A DNA stretch of 64,000 nt, from positions 52,722-116,721 of the forward strand of contig JANDJZ010000094.1 in the NCBI GenBank assembly GCA_027943245.1, read 5' to 3'. This document shows, one piece after another, positions 10,287 through 20,529 of this stretch (within the stretch, counting starts at the first letter, position 1; every line of letters starts with the position of its first letter). The notes under the pieces are model-generated. The model was given only the letters and a program-made list of their open reading frames with translations. It had not been told where the DNA came from and searched no databases. A program made the position numbers and the translations under genes. Source of the stretch: Acanthamoeba sp. SK_2022b (Eukaryota > Discosea > Longamoebia > Acanthamoebidae).

Positions 10287-12365
10287 CTAGTCCATCTTCT
10301 TGTTGGAGGCCGATGAAGTCGCCTTGGGGGCGGCTGCGGCAGCTGCAGTGTGGTAGCGCACGGAGAGATCGATGCCCTCTTCGGGCGTGAAGAGCGGACG
10401 CCAGCCGAGCTCGCGCTTGGCCTTCTCAACCGAGAAGTAGTACTCGGCGCGCGACACTACGAGCGTCGGTGGCGTCAACACCTGCAGCTGGCCCAGCGGT
10501 AACCGACCGCTGCACATCAAGTCATCATCATCACCACCACACGCATAACGCACGGCGGTCAGGGCGGGCACCAAAGAGGGAGCGGGGGAGAGATTACTCG
10601 GTGAGGCGTGCGAGGAATTCGACGATGTGGGCTAGGACGGTGGCGACGTAGTGCGGAATGATGCGGAAGGTGGTGCCAAATCTACGTCCGAACTGGCTCG
10701 CGAACTTGAAGTAAGCCATGGGCGCGTCGTCGGAGACAAAGTAGGCCTAGGTCGTGGTGGGCCGCCGTTAAAAAGTGGCCCGTAAAGAGAAGGACGCTTC
10801 GCGAGCCAGGCCAAAAGAGAGAAGGGAGGAGGGGACGAAGAGGAATAGTCGTACCTGCCCAGCCGCCGGGGACCCAGGAACGAGCTTCTCTTCGAGCTTG
10901 AGGAAGGCGTGGACCACGTTCTCCACCTGTCCAGCAGTAGATAGATCAATAAATTAAAATCAAAAATTAATTAAATCAGCAGAAATAAAGCCCATCACAC
11001 TCGAGCCATTCATTGATGGTGTCTGCGCATACGTAGGCGTAGTCCTGCTTGTTGGTCAGCGTGCCCACGCCCGGGTAGCCGGTCCCGATCAGCTTGGAGA
11101 AGAACTACAGGCCCACAACGACGCAGTGACACACATCGAGTCAGGGATTGGAGGGGGGGGGGAGTGGCCGTGGTCGAGCCCATGGGCAGAATCGATCGAC
11201 ACGTACGTCGCGAGGCCCGTAGATGGCGTTGGGGCGGATGACGCCCGTGAGGAGGCCGTTGGGACCGTCGTTGGCCGCCAGCACGGCCCTCTCGGCGAGC
11301 ATCTTGGTGTGGGTGTAGTGGCACAGCGGAGCCTCGGGATACACGGCCTTGTCCTCGCCCAGCCCGTGGATCGGTTTTCTCAGCGTGTCTGCGGCTCAGC
11401 GAGACGACAGAGGGAAACGTGAGCGCCGGCCGGCCGTGTGGGGACGTGGGCGTGCGAGGGATGGGGAAGGGGGAATTGGGGGGGGGGGGGGCTACCCAGA
11501 GTCACGAAGATGGAGGCGGACGACGGGAACAGCAACTTTTTGACTCCGGTCTCGTGGCACGCCTCGATGACGTTCTTGGTGCCAACGTAGTTGACCTTGT
11601 TCACGAGATCAAAGTCGTGCTGCAGCCTCGACCAGTAGTTGAGCATGGCTGGTAGGGGAGAACGAATTAACAAACCAATTCAACTATAAACAAATGTAAA
11701 TTTTTAAATAAAATCGGCTATTGGGTGCGTGCCTGCAGTGTGGAAGACGACGTCGCGGTCGGAGCAGGCGTTGTAGAGGTGGGCCTCGTTGAGGATGTCG
11801 CCCCTGATGAACGACACCTGCCACGCGGAATGGATGGAGAGGTAAGCGGCGCGAGACCAAGGCCATGGGCGGGTGTGCGTACATTCGGCTCGTCCCTGAA
11901 CAGGGACGAGTCCACCGCGTCAAACACCTGTATGTCCTCCTCGCCGCGCGCCAGCAACGCCTCCACGATGTGCGAGCCTGCCACACGCATGCCCCTCCAC
12001 GTCAGCTTGCTGAGGCCCGGCTTCGCATAGCCCACGACTGACTTTGTGGGTGGCATGCGCGGCAGTCAGCGGTCAACCGTACCCAGGAAGCCGTGGCCAC
12101 CGATGACCAGGTATCGCTGGCCGGTCTTCTGGGTCTATGAGGAGTTTTTGTAAATAATTATTTTCTTATGAAAATTAATTAAAATAAATAGTGGAGATAA
12201 ATGGTAGGGTGTGAAGGGGGGGGGCGGTACCTCAACTTTAGTGGGGCGGGAGCGAGGCAGAGCAGCCGCTCCGGACTTGGGCCTCCGGCTCGTCAAGTGC
12301 AGGACTGCCGCTGTGAAGACGATCGTCGCCAAGGCCACGATTGCCGTCACCGTCGTCACCTCCAT
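10287..12365 (-). CDS. 3-beta-HSD/sterol-4-alpha-carboxylate 3-dehydrogenase-like protein
   Basis: Ten exons on the minus strand: 12231-12365, 12083-12134, 11883-11977, 11733-11817, 11496-11648, 11207-11388, 11033-11104, 10855-10926, 10598-10746, 10287-10509; 405 aa. Homologues (NSDHL/Erg26 and 3-beta-HSD) oxidise the 3-hydroxyl of sterol intermediates with NAD(P)+ at the ER. Seen: an N-terminal hydrophobic anchor (residues about 3-24); the Rossmann motif [23 protein letters not shown]; the SSAS strand; the catalytic YTHTK (Y-x3-K); and [10 protein letters not shown]. The C-terminal half has [13 protein letters not shown] and a typical LGW substrate-domain motif. Intron 4 (11649-11732) has GC-AG ends. 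The protein ends in a Lys/Ala-rich tail (NKKMD). A role in sterol synthesis is inferred from the family; other 3-beta-HSD substrates are possible. Confidence 0.85.
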
Positions 12366-12462
12366 CCTCTTCCTCCGGTAAATGCAAATGAAAAAGAGAA
12401 TTGGGCAATTAATTAATTCTAATAAATAGCTTTTTTTGGCCAACCCAGTTCCACAAAGCTCT

Positions 12463-13876
12463 TCAGTTTGATGGCGGTTCGAGAAGGCGAGTGATGAGAA
12501 CGGACTGCGGGAGGCTGATGGCGTCGCGGGCGCGTCCATCGAAAGCGCTGCTGGCCCCCTGCAGCTGCCCGGCCACCGCGCGCTGCTCCTCCACCGCCTT
12601 GCCGCCGCCCGCGGCCGTCGCGTGTGCGCACACGTCTATTGTGTTGTCCGTTAGCCTGTGTGTGTGCGCGCGCGCGTGTGTGCGTGCGGCTTGCCCGTAC
12701 GGTTGCTGAGTCGGAGGGCGGTGATGAGGGAGGGCAGGTCGTGGAGGGCCATGGACGACTTGACGGCCAGCTGCAGGGACTGGCGAGCGGCGCTCACGTT
12801 CTTCGAGTCCTGCAGGATGCTCTCCGCGATGGCGTTGTAGACCTGCGCCGTCATCTGCGGATTCTCCAGTCCCAGCTTCAGCACTCGCGCCAACGCCTCC
12901 CTACGTCATCATCACCGCCGCCGCCAGGTTTCGCCGCGAAAGAGCGTCAGACGAACGCGTGCGCGCGGGAACGATGACGAGTGTTGTGGAGAGGGAGAAC
13001 GGAGTGGACCTGGCTTGCGCAGACTGAGAGGAGTGGAGGTTGAGGAGTCCGCGGACGAGGAGCCCGAAGGCGTGCACCGGGCGTGGGCTGGCCTCCACCT
13101 TCTTCCAACACTTGCGCAGCCCTTCTTCCACCTGCATCGCGCGTACGATTGCGGCGGTGAGCGACGGCCACGGGGGTAGGTTGGGGGAGGGGCGAGTGCC
13201 TTCTTGAAGGAGGAGGCGCGCAGCAGAGCGAGGCAGGCGAATAGGTCGGCGATCACGGCGTGGTCCCATTGCTGTTGCTGTTGCAACATCTAAACGACGC
13301 GCACATTGCACGGAGTTTAAATACACGCGCACGCGCAGGCAAAAGGGCGGGGGAGGCATGTGATACCTGGCTCGCGACGATGTAGTGCGTGGCGGCCTGG
13401 CCGGGGAGACACACGTTGGCCAAGTGGCCGGCGAGAATGTGGGCCGTCGGCGGCCACTCGGGATTGCGGTCCGCCCACGAGCAGTTCATGTCCAACATGT
13501 CCCACAGCACCTGAGGCGGTGACGTGTGCGCAGCGGCGGCAGCCCCCCCCCCCCAAAGGCCCTCAGCGTGAGCGTCGCAGGGAGTCGCAGGAAAGAGGCG
13601 ATGGAGGGAGGGAGGAACCTGGACGGCCCGAGCGTAGTCAGACTGGGTGAGGTAGGCGAGGAAGAGCTGCTCCAGGAGGGCGAACTTGAGGCGCAGCAGG
13701 CTCATCGCCTCCTTGTCCTTTGTCTTCAAAATTTCGATCACCGGCTGCCCGTCCCTCGAGACTGCGCACACGACGCGATGCGACAACGGTCAACGCACCA
13801 CTCGTAACGGGGAGGGGAGGGGGTGGCCTGCCGGCATACCCTCGGTGTACATGCGGTCTCTGGCCAAAAGAACTGT

Positions 13877-13928
<52 letters not shown>

Positions 13929-15571
13929 CGAGAGATAGATAGAGATTGAGAGATGTAGTGGTGAGTCATGTCGGGCGCGTCGGCCGAGTGCGCGTACCGT
14001 CGATGCGGCCTCGCCCTTCGGTGAAGAAGGGGATGGCCCGCGCCGGAGCGCCGATGCGGTCCACCGTCCCGCCGGCGTAGTAGTAGTAGGCCCCCAGCAA
14101 GCTCGCGTCACACCACTTGAAAAACGAACGCACGACTCCCTTGGCGTTGATCGACTGTCCAACCCCCACCACGGCAACCGTCAGCTCTCGTGCGTTGACG
14201 CCAAGTGTCGGACACGCGCATGCGTGCGTGTGTGACAGGTCGCTCGCTCGCTCACCTGAACGTATGTACAGATGTTCTTGGCGTGGGCCTTGGCCCGCGG
14301 CACGTCGCCCTCCACGAAGGCGTGCTCGAGCGATAGGATGTCGTACACCGTTTGCAGGCTCGTCCACGTCTCCTGGCCCTGCGCGTTGAGCGCCCAGCCG
14401 CCGAGGCAGACACAACCGGTCAGTCTAGAGAGAGATGCAGCCTGCGCGGCTTCGATACCTGGCCCGGCGCGTAGGCGTCTTGTGTCTCCTTGAACTGCTG
14501 CAGATGCTGCACCGCGGCGCCGTGGTCTCTTCGCGCCAGCGCGACGTAGGCCTCCACCAAGACGAACAGGGCCTATGGGGAGAGCGCAGCGGGGGGGGGG
14601 TTAGCACGGTAGCGACCGGCGCAAGGCAGCGGAGGGCTTGTGTGTGGGAGGGGCTGGGGAGGACGGGGCGAGCGCGGGCGAGGAGCGCGTACGAGGAAGT
14701 GGGGCTGGTTGGCCTGCGCGGCGGCCTGCTTGGCCTGAGCGATGTGTTTGAGCGCCTGCGCGGAGTTGTGTTCCTCCCAGGCGAGCTTGGTGAGCTCCAG
14801 CAGGAAGTACAATCGCCACTCGAGCCCTACCCTATGGTGGTGATGATGTGATGATGTGATAATGACGATGGTGCGGTAAGAGCCACTCATGTGCGTGGGC
14901 CCTCCTCTCCCTGGACACCACGGCACCACATGAGATGCGCCGTACCGCTCGGCCACGTCGAGGGCCAGGTGGAGGGTGTGCTTGGCGGCGTTGCGATTGA
15001 CGTGCGTATCGGCCGTGGCCGCCTTTCGCAGGGACAGAATGGCCACGTGTCGCAGCGCGCGCACCTCCTCCTCGGCTCCCGCACAGCCCTGCGGTGGCGA
15101 TCACCGCCCAAAACGGCAACAGGTTGTTGTGGCTCAGCTCGCGTGCATGCACGTGGGCGTGTGTGGTGGTGTGCATACCTCGCGCATGAGCAGCAACTGT
15201 AATCGGGCCAAGAACGGCAAAGGTTTGAGGTGTGATAAGTACATGTAGGGATTAATCAAACGCTAGCACCAATTTGTGGCTGGGAGACGCACAGCGCGGT
15301 CGAGATGCACTTTGGCATGCGGATGTGCGTGAGGATGAGGATAGGCGAGGAGGAGATGGGCAATCTCGAGCCGAAGGGTGACCTCTAGACCCGGCCGGGC
15401 TGACAGGAGGGGAGCCGCCCCCTTGCTAATGGCCATGAGGCAGCGTATGGCTTCCGTCACGCCCCCGCCGCCTCTGCCCTGATTCTTCAACGCCCTTTCG
15501 GCTTTAGCCCAGAGAGCCCACATCGCGGCCTCCATTGTCCGCAAGTCCTTTGGCCCTCCCCTTCCTTCCAT
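12463..15571 (-). CDS. MAU2/Scc4-like cohesin-loading TPR protein
   Basis: Fourteen exons on the minus strand: 15293-15571, 15179-15196, 14946-15088, 14693-14831, 14459-14572, 14256-14378, 13998-14154, 13840-13872, 13619-13761, 13367-13510, 13200-13289, 13010-13131, 12701-12900, 12463-12635; 625 aa, close to the size of animal MAU2 (about 600). The whole protein is alpha-helical, TPR-like repeats: an N-terminal LEVTLRLEIAHLLL and KVHLDRA, repeated WRLYFLLELTKLAWEE-type helices, and a C-terminal block NPQMTAQVYNAIAESILQD. That order matches the Scc4/MAU2 family, whose members partner Scc2/NIPBL to load cohesin on chromatin. Exon 2 is an 18-nt microexon and intron 11 has GC-AG ends. An uninterrupted CA microsatellite sits in an intron. 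Assignment is by overall pattern, not by a catalytic motif; another TPR scaffold is possible. Confidence 0.62.
13878..13927. repeat. (CA)n microsatellite in a MAU2-like gene intron
   Basis: About 25 uninterrupted CA units lie just upstream (in + coordinates) of exon 8 of the minus-strand gene, so on the sense strand the (TG)n tract directly precedes the acceptor at 13873-13874. It may serve as the splice-acceptor tract. Confidence 0.95.
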
Positions 15572-16012
15572 CTTGTTTATTTTTATTATTTTTTATTTTA
15601 TTTCCCGCCAAAAACATTCTACGAATTATTTTGCTTCGATGGTGCCGATTGGCCAACTCTCACTCTACTCGGCTGCCACTTCTGTCTTCTGGCGAAGGTT
15701 CTCTCTCCGCTCGATCCTGCACGAGCAGATCCTGGTGGTGAAGTTGCTCCGCTTCGGCCAGCAGCTGAGGTTTTCCATGAGGCTGCGGAGACAAGCGGGT
15801 GAACCGGCGACATTTGCGCGAAACGGAGCGCCATTTTTCTGGGCCAAAGCAACGGAACGCCATCTCGGCCGCTCCACCCACAAAACGAGCTCGTCATCGC
15901 CTTCCCACCTTCGTCGCCTGCAAGAGGGAAGGCCACTCACCTCGTTCTGCTTTCATCTCCCCAACGCGCAAGCCCGAGTGCATTGCCACAACATCACACA
16001 CAGCCGAACAGC
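15572..16012. promoter_or_regulatory. Divergent promoter between the MAU2-like and J-like genes
   Basis: A 441-bp gap between two head-to-head genes. The first 60 bp are T/A-rich (TTTATTTTTATTATTTTTTATTTT, interrupted), giving a possible TATA-like zone for the minus-strand gene. ATTGGCCAA at 15648-15656 contains an inverted CCAAT box. The same stretch is open in one plus frame, but its translation is not protein-like and lies out of frame with the J-like protein. Confidence 0.4.
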
Positions 16013-16510
16013 ATGCCGCGAGAGGAGGACTATTTCAAGGTGCTCGGCCTCCGGTGCAATGCATCGATGCAGGAGATTACCGCGGCCTACGAGGCGCTGG
16101 CGGCCAAGTGGTACCCACTCAATGTCCACGAGAACCCCGAATACGCCCACGAGATGTACCGGAGCGTCTGCGAAGCCTACAAGGGTCTCAAGGCCCTCCA
16201 CAACCAGCAACAGCGTGCTACATCAACTATGGAGGAAGAGGATAGGCCAGTGGATGGCGGCAAGCCAACTGCAGCCGTCCGTCGGCCGAGTCTCGTCATG
16301 CATCGCGGAGACGAGGCTGGAGATTGCGAGCGTCTTCGCACCAGGAAGCGAGCGACCACGGTGCCCATCTTCAAGGCCAAAGAGGCGCTTACCATGCAGC
16401 ACCAGGCTCCCCCGAGTGACGACCAGCAACAGAAGCCTCATTTTTCGATTTTCGAGGCGCTTTACTCCCAGTGGGAATCTCAGATGCGAACTACCCTCTG
16501 TCTTCGATGA
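16013..16510 (+). CDS. J-domain-like protein with a degenerate HPD motif
   Basis: Single exon, 165 aa. Residues 5-65 follow the J-domain pattern: DYFKVLGLRCNASMQEITAA, YEALAAKWYPLNVHENPEYA, and SVCEAYKGL. The HPD tripeptide that triggers Hsp70 ATPase is YPL here, so it should not stimulate Hsp70 in the usual way; J-like proteins of this kind usually act as adaptors. The remaining 100 residues are basic and Gln-rich with no known domain and end with SIFEALYSQWESQ. The start was chosen because it begins the J domain immediately (MPREEDYFKVLG). The gene ends 144 bp before the GT61 gene in the same orientation. Confidence 0.8.
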   Translation: MPREEDYFKVLGLRCNASMQEITAAYEALAAKWYPLNVHENPEYAHEMYRSVCEAYKGLKALHNQQQRATSTMEEEDRPVDGGKPTAAVRRPSLVMHRGDEAGDCERLRTRKRATTVPIFKAKEALTMQHQAPPSDDQQQKPHFSIFEALYSQWESQMRTTLCLR

Positions 16511-16654
16511 CCTGCGGGCACCGACGAGCTTGCAGCTGTGCTGTACATCTGTAAATTGAAATCTTGTAAATGATAATTAAAAAAAGTCCTAGAAAAAATG
16601 TGAAGCACTTTTTAGGCAATTTTCTACCGCGAGCTGGCGAGAAGAGAGCGAAAG

Positions 16655-18871
16655 ATGAAGACGGCCGTGCCCTCATCGCGTCTCACGACGAGCCAGATGG
16701 CCATGGTCGTGGTCATCATTCTTTCCATGGGCTCTCTGTTCTACTTCACCTTGAATTCCTCACCACGCACTCAGAGCGATGAGGCGCGATGGAAGGATCT
16801 GACAGATAGACTGGACGACACCATCATGGCGCAAGAGCGAATCGATTCGATTTTGCTTCGATTAGCCGAGACTGTGGGAGCTGATGTGGCCAATTTTACG
16901 CGCGGTAAGGAGAGTCAAGGAGCGGAACCCGACGCAACGTACCAGCACAACGCATACAAGCGGTGGCTGGCTCGCCTCGGCACAACGCCCACCGAGCAGA
17001 TGTGTGAGGACCGCACAGGCCTCACCCAGGTACGGTCGCCAACAGAAGGCCGGCGGCCGTTACCGAGCTAAAGGAATTTTTATTTTTGCATTTATTTTTT
17101 ATTTTTTGAAAATGTTATTATTTTACTGCAATATCTCGTATATTATTTCAGGATTCAGGTTTTTAATAATTTAAATAATCTTATAAATATTTTAATTTGG
17201 CAGGTGCAACGGTTCCGCGAGTCGAAGAAGGACTGGTGCAAGAACGCAGGCGGCGCTGGCCGAGTGGCGTGCTACCAGCTGCCAGGCTACGGCAGCCGCT
17301 CCGACAAACCGCAGACCATCTGCGAGGGCTTCAATCTGGTGCTCACATCGAAACTCTCCTCATCCTGCGCCCTCCACAACTGCTCTGGCCGCCACCTCAC
17401 CACCTCTATCATCGTGCTCGTGTCCCCACCTGTGCTTGCCTCAGGTGGTGGACTTTGGGAAGATCCCTTGGAACCCGCCCTCCGATTTCGACAACTCTGG
17501 ACAAAACAAGCATCCCCACTTTGGCCGAGGTTCGCCGCTCGGCCGCCCATGCGCGCGTGCTCCGCGATGCGTGAGCGACTGACCGCCCATGATGTGCGAA
17601 TGGATCGGGGCGGGGTGTGGGGGGGGGGCACAGGCGCGTTCTCCGCGCAGTGCGAGGTTGATCGGTCGGTGGTGAGGGACATCGACAGCATGATGGGATC
17701 AGAGAACAAGTTCAGCCGCGCCCTGTGGAACAACTTCGAGGAGATCCCCGCTGGCCAGCCCACCGAGTGCGACGTCGTCTACGAGGTACGGTCGCCCGCA
17801 GCGCACACGAGGGGCCTGTCGGACTGCCCCCAGGCTAACACGAACGCGCGTGTGCCAAAGAATCCGGTGGTGGTCATCATGCGCTTCGAAGCGTGGAATC
17901 TGTATCACCAACTCGGGGAGTGGATCAACGCCTTCACGACGCTCGAGGTGCGATGGGAAAGGGGAGCTTCCCTTGTTGCGGTACCGCACCGCCATCTGAT
18001 CGCCATTCGCGTGTGCGCGTGACAGGTTGTCGACAAGCTGGACCGGGACACGCAAGTGCTGCTCCTGGACATGCACGAAAAGACCGAGCCCTTCACCGAT
18101 ATGCTCAAGGTCTTCTCGCCCGACCATCCCCTTGTCTTGGGCAATGAGGTACTACCACCACCCCTACCCCGCCTTGACAGCAATTATTTTTTATCGGATA
18201 TTTCGATTTATATTTATATGTCATTAAAACAAATTAAATGGTTAAATGAATAAAAATTGCGGTAGCAGCTGACTTTATGCACGGTCTGCAGCTCGCCGGC
18301 AAAGGCAAGGTTTGCTTCAAGGACGCGATCATGCCGTGGGAAGGTAAGCCGACGACAGGCGCATCGCGTCGCCATCGATCGAGCGCAGCTGCTCGTCTCG
18401 AGTGATGTGAGCCCACGCACTCATGCTCGCCCATGCGCCCAGGTTATGGCACCTTCATCCACAACAACGTATGGCGGGCCTCGCATGGCGAGCCCTGTTT
18501 CCACAGCGACATCCTGGAGGGCTTCTCTCACTTTGTCCTGAACAAACTGGGGTACCTGCCTGTGCACGCAACATACCCGCACACACACGCACGCACACGC
18601 ACGCACACACACGACACACACACGGCGCTCATCATTCCGGTCGTTTGCGTGATCGCGTGCACAGCATGCTCGGCAGGGAGATCCCCAACGAGCCGCGGAT
18701 AACTCTGATCTCGCGAAAGGATTACATGGGCCGCAGCATCAGCCGAAAGATCTCGAACGAGGATCAGGTCGTGGAGGCCCTCCAGGAGGTGTCCAGAGGA
18801 CGAGGTGCGCGTGGTGCCCGTCACTTGTTGTTAGCTGAACGACACGTTCGCACGTTCTCATGCGCGCGAGT

Positions 18872-18906
<35 letters not shown>

Positions 18907-19413
18907 CGTGTGAATGGGGTGCAGCATCGTTCACGAGCGTGCAGTTGGAGACTATGACCTTCAAGGAGCAGGTCGAGCTGATGTACTCCAAGACCAACAT
19001 TCTCATCGGCGTTCACGGCGCTGGCCTCTCCCACACAATTTTCCTACCGCCAGAGGTACTCCTGATTGATGTTATTCCTTTTATAAAAGGATGTATTCCA
19101 TTGATGATGTGATCCTACCACCCAGGCCATTCTGATCGAGCTGTTGCCCGAGAGCATCAGAAGCTTCACCTATTTCCGCAACCTGGCCAAGCAATCCAAT
19201 CACATCTACATCCCCGTCTACGTTCCCGGTAAGCGCAACCCTTGCCTCATGAGCACGCCACACGTATGTTCTTGCTCTGATGCTATTGTTTATTGTTTTT
19301 TATTTGTTTTTGTCGCAGACTCGATCCAAGTGGACATCGGCAAGATCAAGAAGGTGGTGGATGTGTCGATCACGATAGCTGCCTCCTTCAACACCCAAAT
19401 GGGCAAGGAATAA
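16655..19413 (+). CDS. GT61-type (DUF563) glycosyltransferase, copy A
   Basis: Twelve exons: 16655-17029, 17204-17338, 17445-17529, 17634-17785, 17861-17947, 18026-18140, 18266-18343, 18443-18551, 18665-18804, 18925-19055, 19126-19228, 19319-19413; 534 aa. It is a type II membrane protein: short cytosolic N-terminus, one anchor (about residues 15-33), then a helical stem. The lumenal domain has ICEGFNLVVDFGKIPWNPP, VVVIMRFEAWNLYHQ, the conserved RITLISRKDY and LETMTFKEQVELM, and the GT61 hallmark IGVHGAGLSHTIFLPPEA. GT61 enzymes transfer sugars such as xylose or GlcNAc to glycoproteins or glycans in the ER/Golgi. Intron 2 starts at CTG|GTG (17339); reading on to a later GT would leave a 31-nt intron. 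Intron 6 appears to use a GC donor (18141), since no GT donor keeps phase. A nearly identical inverted copy lies at 32276-35048. Confidence 0.85.
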
Positions 19414-20529
19414 CTTGAGATCCACCTCCGAACTCTCCCTGAGCTCACATCCTCCATCTCCTTATGCTGGAGTGGGAAAGAGAAAACAATTTTCTGTGAC
19501 ACACACGGACCATAGTGCTTCAGGGCAAAGTTGAAGTTTTTTTTTACAGAACTGCAACTGCACAAGGCGCACACAAGTTTGTAGTCAGGTGAGTGAGCTG
19601 TCTGAGGCGCAGCAAGTTGAGGTGTGGGAAGGATTGTGTATGGAGCTCCTGTTGATGTTAGCCAGGAAATTGTAAATTACAAGATTGTATGTTAACCTTT
19701 GGGAATGGATATGCCATGATGGGAAAAGAGATTGGTGATTGTGAGGTTGGAATCCTTGGTACAGATGTCTGCCCTGGTAATGATCAATGAGTCCTCCAAA
19801 TGAGTATGTGAACCTATTTTGAAAATGCATCCATGACTTGGGAACAGCATGTGAGAAGGCAGGGAGATGGGATTGGAGTAGTCAAATGTGAGGCTAATGT
19901 AGGAGCTTGGCTGTTGCTTGGCTTGCTGACACCAGATCTTGTAGGTGGTGCGTTCTGCAGCTGAGAGTGTCCTAAAGGTCTACTGCTGCGTTACCACTGA
20001 TCTGACTGTTGTTTAAAGAAGGGGCAGTGTCTCCTGAACACTCAGTTATGCTAGAAGCATATGGAGCTCAAGTTTGGTATGAGATATAATGATGAGAGCA
20101 CCAAGTGTGAGTTTATATAGGCAGTGCCTACCATTAGAAAAAGACTGTTTATGAACGTTGAGCAATGGTTGGAGAGTGGACACCATTGGGTGAAATTGAG
20201 TTTGTTAAACACAGGTATTGTCATTAAACCAAAGCACCAAAAATGAAAAAAAAGCAAACAACCATTGTAAAATGATATGCAGAGGAGAGGATCTTCATGA
20301 AAACTTTACAAGAACCCACTGCAAAATGTGGGTGATTGACAAACTATCAATCATTAATGGATGAAAGGGCCAGAGAAAACCCAATGTGCATTGGTTCCAG
20401 GATATGGTCACTGAAAATTCCTTAGGCTCATCAGGCCTTACAAGGGGGAGCCAATCAGCATACAACATAGTCTGGATTGGCTGAAGGGGTTGTCCACAGA
20501 AAAGAGGGTATATAACAGAGGGTAGTTTT

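Noticed and set aside
13878..13927. CA run as a CRISPR-like or telomeric repeat
   Set aside because: It is a plain dinucleotide microsatellite inside an intron; no spacers, no cas genes, and the host is eukaryotic.
15573..16559. Plus-strand open frame of 328 codons overlapping the J-like gene
   Set aside because: It is in a different frame from the J domain and its composition is Arg/Ser/Pro-rich noise.
17339..17444. Read-through of GT61 intron 2, or a 31-nt intron inside it
   Set aside because: Splicing at 17339-17444 gives a normal 106-nt intron and joins CEGFNL to VVDFGKIPW as expected for GT61. The read-through frame loses all homology downstream.
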